DNA of 16,589 nucleotides from Enterocloster asparagiformis (GCA_018380885.1 JAGZSY010000057.1:1-16589), one strand, 5' to 3'; positions 7,196 to 14,773 are shown, numbered from the stretch's first letter. Made by a program: numbers and translations. Notes: a model not told the origin generated them from the letters alone.

Positions 7196-8104
7196 CTATT
7201 CTTTTCTGTAGGCAACGCCGCTGCACGCCGGTTTATTGCTGCGCTTGGCGAACATACACAGGGCCACGATGGTGATCAGGTAGGGCAGCATGTTGAGGAA
7301 CTGGTAATATCCGCCCAGGCTGGTGGTCAGCAGACGGTACTTTAACGCGTCGGCGGCGCCGAACAGCAGGGCCGCCAGCAGAACCGTCTTGGGGGAATAG
7401 TTTCCGAACACGCACACCGCCAGGGCCATGAAGCCCTTGCCGCTGACCATGCCCTCGGTGAAGGAGCTGAGCTGGCCCATGGACACAAAGGAGCCGGCCA
7501 GGCCCGCCATCATGCCGGAGAACAGCACCGCTCCGTAGCGGATGCGGAACACGTTGATGCCCACGGTGTCGCAGGCCTTGGGGTACTCGCCCACGGCCCT
7601 CACCTTCAGGCCGATGTTGGTGCGCTGCAGCACGAACCAGCACAGGGGCACGCAGATAAAGGCAAAATACACGGGAAGGGACCAGTTAAACAGCACATTT
7701 CCGGCCACGGGAAGCTTGGAAAGTCCCGGGATCGGCAGGTTCACGTAGCCCTTTACCTTGGCTCCGTTTAACAGAAGGCGGTTTAACGTGATGGTAAAGC
7801 CCCCAGCGAAAATGTTGAAGGCGGTGCCGACCACGATCTGGTTGGAGCGCAGGGTGATGGTGAAAAACGCAAAGATCAGGGACATCACCAGGCCGCCGAA
7901 GATGGCCATCAGCGCGCCCACAAACGAGGAGCCGCTCATGTTAGCGCCCACGCAGCCAAGCAGAGCGCCGATCAGCATGATGCCCTCCGTGCCGATGTTG
8001 ACAATGCCGGCCCGCTCGCTGAACACCAGGCCAAGCGCGGCCAGGAGCAGAGGGGTCGCCGTGCGGATATCCGCGGTGAGAAAGTTTGTAATCAGATCAG
8101 CCAT
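7196..8104 (-). CDS. ABC transporter permease, nucleoside-type (NupQ/YufQ-like)
   Basis: A 302-residue integral membrane protein of the branched-chain amino acid/ribose/nucleoside permease family (BPD_transp_2). It has the hallmark GIVNIGTEG (33-41) early in the chain and QIVVGTAFNIFAGG (89-102), which fit the shorter of the two permeases in B. subtilis YufPQ-like systems. About eight to nine hydrophobic segments are visible. ATG 8104 has AGGAGG eight bases upstream and overlaps the end of the preceding permease gene by 8 bases, so the two are probably translationally coupled. With the other permease it would form the heterodimeric channel served by the ATPase encoded next. Nucleosides are the expected substrate from the family, not from a visible specificity residue. 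Confidence 0.9.
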   Translation of the reverse strand: MADLITNFLTADIRTATPLLLAALGLVFSERAGIVNIGTEGIMLIGALLGCVGANMSGSSFVGALMAIFGGLVMSLIFAFFTITLRSNQIVVGTAFNIFAGGFTITLNRLLLNGAKVKGYVNLPIPGLSKLPVAGNVLFNWSLPVYFAFICVPLCWFVLQRTNIGLKVRAVGEYPKACDTVGINVFRIRYGAVLFSGMMAGLAGSFVSMGQLSSFTEGMVSGKGFMALAVCVFGNYSPKTVLLAALLFGAADALKYRLLTTSLGGYYQFLNMLPYLITIVALCMFAKRSNKPACSGVAYRKE

Positions 8105-9191
8105 TGCTCGTACCTCCTGCAGCTTTATTGGATTTGCCCGGAATCAGGGATTTTCCGGTTCTGCCAAACCAGATAAACAGCTCGCGGCTGACAGCAAAGA
8201 TGATGATCATGCCCTGGATCATATAGATGGAGGCGGAGGGAACCTTGGCCAGAAGCTGCATTTTCACGCCGCCCGCATTTAACGCGCCGAACAGGATGCC
8301 GGACACGATGATTCCCAGGGGATGGCAGCCGCCCAAGAGGGCCACGGCCACGCCGCTGAAGCCGAAGTTGTTGGAAAAGCCCTCGGTCAGGAAATACTGG
8401 AGGCCGATGATGTTGATGGTTCCGCCCAATCCCGCAAAGCCGCCTGCGATGAACATGGACAGCAGGGAGTTGACGGGGATGTTCATGCCGGAGTAGCGCC
8501 CGGCGTTGGGGTTCATTCCGATCACGCGCATCTCATATCCGCGGGTGGTTTTCCACATGAAGATGTAATACACCACCACCGCCAGAAGGGCCAGGATGAT
8601 GCCGAAGTGCAGTCTGGTCTGAGGCAGGATAATGGGCAGCTTCACCGCATCCACCACCGACGGCATACGGGGAGCCGCGCCCGGCGTCATATCCTTAAAG
8701 GGCGGGTTGGTGACGCAGTAGCTGACAAACTCCAGCGCAATATAGTTGAGCATAATGGTGGTGATCAGCTCGCTGGCGCCGAATTTCATCTTCAGCACCG
8801 CCACGATCAGGCCCCACAGCGCGCCGCCGAGAAAGCCGCACAGCAGCACCAGGATAATGTGAAGCACCGGGGGAAGGCCCTGGATGTGGGCTCCCACCAT
8901 GGAACCGCAGATGGCTCCCATGTATAACTGCCCTTCCGCGCCCAGGTTCACAAGGCCGCACCGCAGCGCGATGGCATAGCTTAACGCTGTAAAGATCAGC
9001 GGAGTTGTCTGAATCAGAGTTTCGGCGATGGAGTTTTTGCTGCCGAAGGCGCCTTTTAAAAGGCTGGAATACGCTTTTCCCACGTCATAGCCCATTGCGG
9101 ACATGATAATCGCGCCCAGAACCAGCGCGACTAAAATGGAGGCCAGGGGGAAACTTATATCTTTTAATTTGTTAAGATTCCGTTTTTGCAT
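8097..9191 (-). CDS. ABC transporter permease, nucleoside-type (NupP/YufP-like)
   Basis: A 364-residue integral membrane permease, the longer partner of the pair. GLVNLGAEGQLYMGA (79-93) is the family signature. MNPNAGRYSGMN (226-237) is the cytoplasmic region expected to contact the ATPase. A Lys/Arg-rich N-terminal tail precedes the first membrane segment (about 13-33). The frame can be extended to a GTG at 9215, but GGAGGG lies between that codon and ATG 9191 at the right distance (five bases) for ATG 9191, so the shorter form is chosen. The gene follows the lipoprotein gene after a 117-base spacer and overlaps the next permease by 8 bases. The spacer may let the binding protein be made in excess, though I see only a weak hairpin in it. 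Confidence 0.9.
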   Translation of the reverse strand: MQKRNLNKLKDISFPLASILVALVLGAIIMSAMGYDVGKAYSSLLKGAFGSKNSIAETLIQTTPLIFTALSYAIALRCGLVNLGAEGQLYMGAICGSMVGAHIQGLPPVLHIILVLLCGFLGGALWGLIVAVLKMKFGASELITTIMLNYIALEFVSYCVTNPPFKDMTPGAAPRMPSVVDAVKLPIILPQTRLHFGIILALLAVVVYYIFMWKTTRGYEMRVIGMNPNAGRYSGMNIPVNSLLSMFIAGGFAGLGGTINIIGLQYFLTEGFSNNFGFSGVAVALLGGCHPLGIIVSGILFGALNAGGVKMQLLAKVPSASIYMIQGMIIIFAVSRELFIWFGRTGKSLIPGKSNKAAGGTSNG

Positions 9192-9308
9192 ATCAACCCT
9201 CCGAAATATGTTCACTTATATTTTTAAACAAGGCTGCCAGAAACAAAATCGCCCTGAACAGCCCTGAATGTCACTACACTTAAGTTTTGTGCTATTTAGA
9301 TATGCGGT

Positions 9309-10388
9309 TTACTGGAGAGAAATCTCAATTTCGCCCTTGGACATCTTGTCGATGGTCTCCTGCAGTCTGGCCTTCGCCTCGTCGCTGGCCTTGGAGCCCA
9401 TCCAGTCGGTTGCATACACAACGCCCTTGTTGGCGCCGTAGGTCTCAACCTCGGTTGCCTTTAACTCGCCCTTCATGAAGGAGTCGAAGGTAACGTCGTA
9501 AGCGATAGCCACGTCTTTGACAATGATCAGCTGGGTTGCTGTGGGAGCGGAGGTCTCCTGGCCAAGGCCGCAGCCGATTGCCATAACGCCCTTCTCCTCG
9601 CCCGCTTCCATGATGCCGGTGCTGGCGTCATTTGCCATGGGAGCGATCACGTCGGCGCCGCCCTCAATGATGGAGATGGCGGTCTCTTTCGCCTGGTTTA
9701 CGTCGGTAAAGCTTCCGGTGTTGATGCGCTGAGCCTCCACGTTTAAGCCGTAGGTTGCGTTTACATAGTCAACGCCCTGCTGGAATCCGGAAGAACCAAG
9801 CTTGATGGGGTTGATCTCCTGTCCGCCTACAAAGCCTACCTTGCCGGTCTCTGTGAGCAGAGCCGCAGCAACGCCCTGTAAGAAGCCCTGCTCCTCGTCG
9901 GCGATGCGCACGGAAATGAAGTTGTCGGTGATCTCGGTGCCGTTGATCTGAACGAACATGGTATCCGGGAAATCCTTGGCTACGGGTGTGCAGTAGTCCT
10001 GATAGGAGTTGGTGGTCAGATATACCAGGTTGTAGCCCTCGGAAGCGTATGTACGGGCAGCCTCTGCCGCGTCGGTGTCGCTGACGTTCTCCATATAGGA
10101 AATCTCAGCGCCCAGCTTCTCGATGTTCTGCAAGCCGTTGTACTGTGTCTCGTTCCAGTTTCCGTCGTTGATGGCTCCGCCGAAAATGGCCGCTACCTTG
10201 TAGGAGGAAGCGTCTCCGGAGGGCGCCGCTGTGTCAGCCGCCGCTGTCTCTCCGTCTGCTGCCGCCGCTGTGCTCTCAGCGGGAGCCTCTGTTGCCGCCG
10301 CGGTGGTCTCCTTGGCTCCGCCGCCGCAAGCGGTGAGGGCTGTCACTGCCATCGCCATTGCCACCATCATTGCTGTGATTTTTTTCAT
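9309..10388 (-). CDS. BMP-family substrate-binding lipoprotein of the ABC importer
   Basis: A 359-residue lipoprotein. The signal peptide ends in the lipobox LTAC, so C21 would carry the lipid and anchor the protein outside the membrane. An Ala/Thr/Glu/Ser-rich linker (22-61) precedes the BMP (basic membrane protein, PF02608 type) domain, about 63-345. The domain has the typical GGAINDGNWNETQYNGL (70-86), then ADEEQGFLQGVAAAL (163-177) and KVGFVGGQ (183-190). In B. subtilis and in TmpC/PnrA of Treponema, relatives bind purine nucleosides, so nucleosides are the expected ligand here. The start has AAAGGAGAGG five bases upstream. It lies 45 bases after the TetR gene and ahead of the two permeases and the ATPase, making a complete importer. 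Confidence 0.92.
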   Translation of the reverse strand: MKKITAMMVAMAMAVTALTACGGGAKETTAAATEAPAESTAAAADGETAAADTAAPSGDASSYKVAAIFGGAINDGNWNETQYNGLQNIEKLGAEISYMENVSDTDAAEAARTYASEGYNLVYLTTNSYQDYCTPVAKDFPDTMFVQINGTEITDNFISVRIADEEQGFLQGVAAALLTETGKVGFVGGQEINPIKLGSSGFQQGVDYVNATYGLNVEAQRINTGSFTDVNQAKETAISIIEGGADVIAPMANDASTGIMEAGEEKGVMAIGCGLGQETSAPTATQLIIVKDVAIAYDVTFDSFMKGELKATEVETYGANKGVVYATDWMGSKASDEAKARLQETIDKMSKGEIEISLQ

Positions 10389-10402
10389 AGTTCCTCTCCT
10401 TT

Positions 10403-10433
10403 AAAATAAATTATTTATTTAGAGCGTTACGCT
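10403..10433. repeat. Two adjacent palindromes in the TetR-BMP spacer
   Basis: AAATAAAT (10404-10411) pairs with ATTTATTT (10413-10420) around one base. AGCGT (10423-10427) pairs with ACGCT (10429-10433) around one base and abuts the TetR stop codon. They fill most of the 45-base spacer. They could mark a second regulator site or an mRNA processing point. The AT-rich one may be chance, and the loops are too short for an ordinary hairpin. Confidence 0.35.
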
Positions 10434-11048
10434 TTAAATACATGGTTTGTCCAATTGCGCCAGCCGCGCCTTCACCGCCTCCCCGGCCGCGTCGAAGTAG
10501 CGGTCCAGGTCAAACGCCTCCGGATCGATCAGGTACTGGAGGGTCGCGCCCTCCATCAGGGACAGAAACATGGCCGCACACAGCTCCAGCTGGGCTTCAT
10601 CCCCGCCGGGAGCATAGGGCCGCAGGACGTTCTTGATGTCGTCGCGCCAGTTCTGAAAGGACCGTGAAAATTCCCGCCGTATATCCTCGTCGCTGCGCGC
10701 CTGGACCCAAAAATCAATCTCCGCGTAATCGTATTTCTTCATATTGCGAATAAATTCTTTTTTCTGCCTGATGAACACATTCAGCTGGGCGTCCAGGGAA
10801 GCATCCGCCTCCTGTTCCAGGGCTCTTCTCATTTCAATGCAGCGATTCAGCACTTTTTTCTGAACCGCCAGCAGCAAATCGCGTTTTGACCGGAAATAGT
10901 AGTGGATGTTGGATTGGAAGAGATTCGCCCGCTCGGCGATCAGGCGCAAGCGTGTCCCGCTGATTGCCTTGTCCTCGATTACATCCAGTGCGGCCTCCAA
11001 AATCACCTCTTTTGTAGGCTCCTCTTTACATGAAACTTGATCCGGCAT
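10434..11048 (-). CDS. TetR-family transcriptional regulator
   Basis: A 204-residue regulator. The N-terminal TetR helix-turn-helix is clear at 34-59 (LRLIAERANLFQSNIHYYF, then the typical SKRDLL after it). Residues from about 70 to 200 form the helical ligand-binding and dimer domain, which is not conserved enough to name a ligand. ATG 11048 has AAGGAGG five bases upstream. The gene leads the operon for the nucleoside-type ABC importer, with only 45 bases to the next gene. A strong promoter and a 24-bp palindrome sit just upstream, so it most likely represses itself and the importer and is released by a small molecule, perhaps the transported compound or its product. That ligand link is inference. 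Confidence 0.88.
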   Translation of the reverse strand: MPDQVSCKEEPTKEVILEAALDVIEDKAISGTRLRLIAERANLFQSNIHYYFRSKRDLLLAVQKKVLNRCIEMRRALEQEADASLDAQLNVFIRQKKEFIRNMKKYDYAEIDFWVQARSDEDIRREFSRSFQNWRDDIKNVLRPYAPGGDEAQLELCAAMFLSLMEGATLQYLIDPEAFDLDRYFDAAGEAVKARLAQLDKPCI

Positions 11049-11096
11049 TTGCGCCTCCTTCGATTTGATCGTATAAGGAGATATGATGTTCCTCTG

Positions 11097-11120
11097 GAAT
11101 TTTGTCAGTTGACCAAATTC
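11097..11120. promoter_or_regulatory. Candidate TetR operator
   Basis: GAATTTTGTCA (11097-11107) and TGACCAAATTC (11110-11120) form an inverted repeat matching at 10 of 11 positions around a 2-base centre. It lies directly downstream of the promoter's -10 box, at about +2 to +25 of the expected transcript. Size, symmetry and position are those of a TetR-type operator acting by autorepression. Confidence 0.65.
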
Positions 11121-11128
11121 ACAAGGCT

Positions 11129-11158
11129 ATTATACCTATAGATACCAGTAATTGTCAA
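11129..11158 (-). promoter_or_regulatory. Promoter of the TetR-ABC importer operon
   Basis: Read on the minus strand, a perfect -35 TTGACA (11153-11158) and a perfect -10 TATAAT (11129-11134) are separated by 18 bases. Transcription should start near 11122, giving a leader of about 75 bases that includes the palindrome at 11097-11120. Confidence 0.85.
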
Positions 11159-11313
11159 TACATTCACAAAATAAGATATGTTATAAAATTGTTACAATAA
11201 ATTTTACGCATCCGGCAAAAATGCATCCAATATAACCGAAAATGGAGGGCCGCGGCCCGGCTTGACGACGCCCTATGCAGACGCCCTCAGGACATGCGGG
11301 CGGTTCATTACAG
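11159..11313. other. Intergenic stretch with palindrome and short direct repeat
   Basis: This is the rest of the 331-base gap between the TetR gene and the YwlG-like gene. 11159-11240 is AT-rich and shows nothing I can name. A GC-rich block follows, with the perfect palindrome GGGCCGCGGCCC (11247-11258) and the direct repeat GACGCCCT at 11267-11274 and 11280-11287. I see no reading frame with a ribosome site, and no T-run after the palindrome. Confidence 0.4.
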
Positions 11314-11361
11314 AAAAAGGGATTTTCAAAGACTCCCGGCAGTCTCTGAAAATCCCTTTTT
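11314..11361 (-). terminator. Terminator of the holA/YwlG-like transcription unit
   Basis: A perfect 15-bp stem joins 11314-11328 and 11347-11361, with an inner AGACT/AGTCT pairing around a CCCGGC centre. On the minus strand it ends in CCCTTTTT and starts 18 bases after the stop codon of the YwlG-like gene. Because the A-run and T-run are symmetrical it could also work in the other direction. Confidence 0.9.
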
Positions 11362-11379
11362 ATTCCGCTTCCGTTTGTT

Positions 11380-11952
11380 TTACATCATTTCCTCGTCATA
11401 GTGCGCCCGCACCCCGCCGATAAATTTCAGCCGCGTCCTGGCGCAGACCACATGGGCTGAGCCGATCTCCTTGGTTGCAATCCGCACCGGAACGGCCACA
11501 TCCCGCAGATGCATGCCGATCAGCGTGTCGCCGATGTCGATGCCGGCATGGGCCTGGATATGCTCCACCGCCACCGGGCGATTAAGCCCCCCATAAGCCG
11601 CGGTGGCAAAGGAGCCGCCCGCCTTCAGCTGGGGAACCACGTTCACCGGCTCATAACCGTAGCGCAGGGCCGCCGCCTCCTCCAGAATCAGGGCGCGGTT
11701 TAAATGCTCGCAGCACTGGGCCGCCAGGTAAATCCCTCTGGGCTTTAGCTCCCCGTAAATGGCCTCAAACACCGCCTGCCCGATCTCGCCGCTGGAGTGG
11801 GAGCCGATGCGGAAGCTGTCGATTTCGCTGGAGGAACATCCCACCACCAGAATCTGCCCTTCTCTCATCTTCGCCGCAGCCAGCAGCTCGCTCACCGCCT
11901 TTTTCGCCTGTTCTCTAATTGTCTCCAACTCAATGGTTTCCATCATATCCAT
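11380..11952 (-). CDS. TIGR01440/UPF0340 (YwlG-like) protein of unknown function
   Basis: A 190-residue soluble protein that matches the conserved Firmicutes family of B. subtilis YwlG (TIGR01440, formerly DUF436). The key stretch is ILVVGCSSSEI near the N-terminus, then IGSHSSGEIG, an AAQCCEHLNRALILE segment with paired cysteines, and AVEHIQAHAGIDIGDTLIGMHL. No catalytic role is established for the family to my knowledge. The frame is open up to an ATG at 12000, but that would overlap the end of holA. ATG 11952 gives the usual family length and has AAAGGCAGAGG just upstream. ATG 11946 and ATG 11943 are close alternatives. It sits 31 bases after holA and before a strong terminator, so the two are probably co-transcribed. 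Confidence 0.8.
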   Translation of the reverse strand: MDMMETIELETIREQAKKAVSELLAAAKMREGQILVVGCSSSEIDSFRIGSHSSGEIGQAVFEAIYGELKPRGIYLAAQCCEHLNRALILEEAAALRYGYEPVNVVPQLKAGGSFATAAYGGLNRPVAVEHIQAHAGIDIGDTLIGMHLRDVAVPVRIATKEIGSAHVVCARTRLKFIGGVRAHYDEEMM

Positions 11953-11983
11953 CGCCTCTGCCTTTCTTTTGCCGTATGGGTTC

Positions 11984-12961
11984 TCAATAGTGATTTGCAA
12001 TCAAAAGCTCCACCGCCAGACGGTCCTGCAGCTTGCCGGTCTTGACCGCTTCCTCCGCGTCCACGCACAGATTCACATAGGAAAATATCTGCTCCCTGGT
12101 AAAGCTCTTGGCCTGCAGCATGATCTTTCCCGCCACAAAGGGGGCCAGCTTCAGCTTGGACGCGATGGTGCTCTTGTCCATCCCCTTGCCCATCAGCTCC
12201 TTCACCTGGAGAATCTGGTTGAACTGCCGGGCGATCAGAAACAGAATCCGCATGGGAGGCTCCTTCAGGGTCAGAAGGTCCTCGTACAGATCCATGGCCT
12301 TTCTCGTCTGACGGTTGGAGATCGCCGTAATCATATCAAATATCTTGTTTGTCACCTGGGTGATACAAACCGCCTCCACATCCGCGTCCGTAATCACATC
12401 GCGCCCCAGGGTGTAGCTGATCAGCTTGTCCAGCTCCGAGAGAATATTCTCCATGTCGTCCCCGGCCTTGCTCAGCAGCAGGTCCATGGTGCGGCCGGTG
12501 ATCTTCTTTCCCTCCCGGGACAGCACCCCCGCGGCCCACCGGGCCAGCTGGGCCGGCTCCTGGCGCGCCATCTCCGCCGCATAGCCGTATTTTTTCACAG
12601 CCTTGTAGAGCTTGCTGCGCTTGTCCACCTCAGTCTCCACAAACAGCAGGCAGGTGGTCTCCGGGATGCCCGGCAGATACTCGGCCAGGCGCTCGGCCTC
12701 GCCGCCGCCCTTGAAAAATCCGCTGTCCTCCACCAGAATCAGCCGCTTTTCCGCGAAAAACGGCATGGTGTCCGCCATTCCCAGTATCTCCGGCACATTG
12801 ATCCCCTTGCCCTCGTAGTAGTTGTAATTCATGGTATCGCCGCCGGTGACCGCTTCCTTCAGCCGGTTCTTGTAGCTCTTCTTCAAAAATACCTCGTCCC
12901 CGAACAGCAGATAAACTGGCTTAAAGGAGCGGTCCCTGATGTCTTGGTTCAATGTCTGCAT
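11984..12961 (-). CDS. holA: DNA polymerase III delta subunit
   Basis: A 325-residue cytosolic protein. It is the clamp-loader subunit that opens the sliding clamp during replication. The N-terminus KPVYLLFGDEVFLKK (14-28) is the family's opening, followed by a RecA-like domain I without a working Walker A, as usual for delta. LILVEDSGFF and CLLFVETEVDKRSKLYKAV follow. Further on, the typical GDDMENILSELDKLISY leads into the helical collar domain, with ITQVTNKIFDMITAI and the C-terminal LQDRLAVELLI. The length is normal. The start ATG at 12961 has only a modest GAGG about ten bases upstream, but it matches the expected N-terminus. It has its own promoter at 13016-13044 and is followed by the YwlG-like gene. 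Confidence 0.93.
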   Translation of the reverse strand: MQTLNQDIRDRSFKPVYLLFGDEVFLKKSYKNRLKEAVTGGDTMNYNYYEGKGINVPEILGMADTMPFFAEKRLILVEDSGFFKGGGEAERLAEYLPGIPETTCLLFVETEVDKRSKLYKAVKKYGYAAEMARQEPAQLARWAAGVLSREGKKITGRTMDLLLSKAGDDMENILSELDKLISYTLGRDVITDADVEAVCITQVTNKIFDMITAISNRQTRKAMDLYEDLLTLKEPPMRILFLIARQFNQILQVKELMGKGMDKSTIASKLKLAPFVAGKIMLQAKSFTREQIFSYVNLCVDAEEAVKTGKLQDRLAVELLIANHY

Positions 12962-13015
12962 GTATCATTATCCTCGTCTGGTTATTTGTCACCACCGGTA
13001 TTTTCCCGTGACTTT

Positions 13016-13044
13016 ATTATATAGTATGCGCATTTTAAATGCAA
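13016..13044 (-). promoter_or_regulatory. Promoter of holA
   Basis: On the minus strand, -35 TTGCAT (13039-13044) and -10 TATAAT (13016-13021) are 17 bases apart. Transcription should start near 13009, giving a leader of about 48 bases before ATG 12961. Confidence 0.75.
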
Positions 13045-13086
13045 GGGCGGCAGGAAGGGTAAGAAGGGAGGGGGGGCGGGGGGAGG
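13045..13086 (+). other. G-rich tract with quadruplex potential
   Basis: The plus strand has G-runs at 13045-13047, 13057-13059, 13066-13068, 13070-13076 and 13078-13083 with short loops, which satisfies the usual G-quadruplex pattern. It lies directly upstream of the holA -35 box and about 55 bases past the amidohydrolase stop codon. The C-rich strand would be in the RNA of any read-through transcript from the amidohydrolase. Confidence 0.5.
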
Positions 13087-13141
13087 CTTTCCACTTCTTT
13101 CTGCCCATTCCCCTTATGTCAATCTGTGTATACAGTATTCC

Positions 13142-14773
13142 TTATACCGTTATCTCCTTCCGGTACACGCACTGCCCTCCCACAAAGGTGGCCAGCACCG
13201 GGATGGAGGCCAGCTCTTCCGGCCGCGTCTCAAAGGGATTTTGCCCCAGAATCACATAGTCCGCAAGCATGCCCGGGCGAATCCGGCCCTTTATCTCCTC
13301 CTCGAACGAAGCGTAGGCCCCGATTTTGGTAAAGGAATCCACGGCCTCCCGCACGGTCATGGACTGGTCCGGCAGATAGGACCCCAGATGGTCCCTCAGG
13401 GTTTTTCTGGTCACTGCGCACTGGATCCCCGCCATCACATCCGGCAGCTCCACCGGGCAGTCGGAGCCGTTGGACACGAAACCCCCGCTGTCCATCAGAG
13501 TCTTAAAGTTGTAGCTGCTCTCCGCCAGCTTCCGGCCCACGCGCTGCCTTACAATGTGGATATCGTAATCCAGGAAAATGGTCTGGACATAGGCGTGCAG
13601 CTCCAGCTTCCGGAACAATTCCAGCTGATCCGGCCTGGTGATCTGGCAGTGCACCACGCCGTGGCGGTGATCCCTGCGCGGGCTGCGTTCCAACACCTCC
13701 TGGTATACCGACAGCACGTCGTCCAGTATCCCGTCTCCAATGGCGTGAATGGCGGCCTGCATGCCGTGGTCGTGGGCGTAACCGATCATTTCCCTAAATT
13801 GGTCTTTGGTGTAGATCGGTATACCGCAGGTACCCGGATCATCGGCGTAGGGTCTGGACAGAAAGGCGGTCCTGGAGCCCAGGGAGCCGTCCCCCAGCAT
13901 CTTCAGCGGGCCGATGCGAAACCAACTGCTGCCCCACCCGGTGGTATAGCCTGCGCCGATAAACCGTTTCAGCTCCGCCAGGCTGGGAAATTGGGACTGT
14001 TCATTGACGCGCACCGTCAATTTTCCCGCTTGCTCCAGCTCCCGGTACGCCTCCAGCGTCTCCTCCCAGGGCACGTTGGGAAACGCCAGAAAATCGTCGG
14101 TCTGGCTGGAGGTTATCCCATAGCGGTTCAGAGCCGCGCAGGCCGCCAGGATCATCCCCTTAAGCTCCCGACGCCCCGGAGCCGGGATACAGTTGTAGAT
14201 CAAATCCATGGCATTTTCCCGGAAAATCCCCAGGGGCTGGCCGTTTTCATCCACCTCGAACCGGCCGCCTTCCGGCTGCGGCGTCTCAGCTGTGATACCG
14301 CACAGCTTAAGCGCCCGGGAATTCACCGCGCAGGCGTGGCCGCAGGCTCTGACAATGCAGACGGGAACCTCTGTAGTCACCTGGTCCAGGTCGTAGCGGT
14401 TGGGAAAGCGGCTTACGTCTGTAAAATAGTCCTGATTCCAGCCTCGGCCGCGCAGCCAGCCGCCGGCCGGCCGCGGATTGGACCGGTGAAAACGGCTCAG
14501 TTCCGCCAGAACAGCCTCCAGGGAGGTGGTGTGGGGACTCAGGTTCGCTTCCTGGAGGGAATAGCCGAAGTTGACCAGGTGCATGTGGGAGTCGTTAAAG
14601 CCCGGGCAAACAAAGCGGCCGTCCAGATCCACGACCTGGTCGCCGCCGTTTTTGAAGCGCAGGGCCGCGTCTGTGTCTCCGGCGTAGAGAAAGCGGCCGT
14701 CCTCCTGGACAAAGGCCTGACAGAGCGGAAAATCACCGGTGTACACGGCACCGTTTATATAAATTGTTCTCAT
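13142..14773 (-). CDS. Metal-dependent amidohydrolase, YtcJ-like (Amidohydro_3)
   Basis: A 543-residue cytosolic enzyme of the amidohydrolase superfamily. Metal-site motifs appear in order: PGFNDSHMHL (57-66) with H63 and H65, KMLGDGSLGSRTA (291-303) with K291, AIHAIGD (341-347) with H343, VVHCQ (373-377) with H375, and GSDCPV (436-441) with D438. It begins with a short beta segment (MRTIYINGAVYTGD) and ends with the matching GMLADYVILGQNPF (501-514), the composite beta-sandwich usual for this group. Relatives hydrolyse amides, ureides or N-formyl groups, but most YtcJ-like proteins have no proven substrate. ATG 14773 has AAAGGAGT seven bases upstream. It has its own promoter (14818-14847) and diverges from the AAA+ gene. 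I see no terminator after it, so transcription may run on into holA. Confidence 0.88.
   Translation of the reverse strand: MRTIYINGAVYTGDFPLCQAFVQEDGRFLYAGDTDAALRFKNGGDQVVDLDGRFVCPGFNDSHMHLVNFGYSLQEANLSPHTTSLEAVLAELSRFHRSNPRPAGGWLRGRGWNQDYFTDVSRFPNRYDLDQVTTEVPVCIVRACGHACAVNSRALKLCGITAETPQPEGGRFEVDENGQPLGIFRENAMDLIYNCIPAPGRRELKGMILAACAALNRYGITSSQTDDFLAFPNVPWEETLEAYRELEQAGKLTVRVNEQSQFPSLAELKRFIGAGYTTGWGSSWFRIGPLKMLGDGSLGSRTAFLSRPYADDPGTCGIPIYTKDQFREMIGYAHDHGMQAAIHAIGDGILDDVLSVYQEVLERSPRRDHRHGVVHCQITRPDQLELFRKLELHAYVQTIFLDYDIHIVRQRVGRKLAESSYNFKTLMDSGGFVSNGSDCPVELPDVMAGIQCAVTRKTLRDHLGSYLPDQSMTVREAVDSFTKIGAYASFEEEIKGRIRPGMLADYVILGQNPFETRPEELASIPVLATFVGGQCVYRKEITV

Noticed and set aside
7185..7226. 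Upstream extension of the ABC ATPase by 14 residues
   Set aside because: It would overlap the end of the permease gene, and the G-rich ribosome site lies directly before ATG 7184.
9192..9215. Upstream GTG start for the first permease
   Set aside because: GGAGGG is inside this extension and correctly spaced for ATG 9191.
9192..9308. Hairpin between BMP and permease genes that would attenuate transcription
   Set aside because: Only a 5-bp GGCTG/CAGCC pairing with a long loop and a repeated TTCAGGGC were found, too weak to call.
11049..11096. Riboswitch or attenuator in the leader of the importer operon
   Set aside because: The leader is about 75 bases, most of it taken by the operator-like palindrome and ribosome site. 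No purine-riboswitch core or terminator/antiterminator pair is visible.
11953..12000. ATG 12000 start for the YwlG-like protein
   Set aside because: It would overlap the end of holA by 17 bases and adds residues beyond the family's usual N-terminus. ATG 11952 has a purine-rich site ahead.
11759..13024. Plus-strand open frame (421 codons) opposite holA
   Set aside because: It is antisense to a clear holA gene and the tail of the YwlG-like gene. The composition is low-complexity His/Leu/Gln with no family features.
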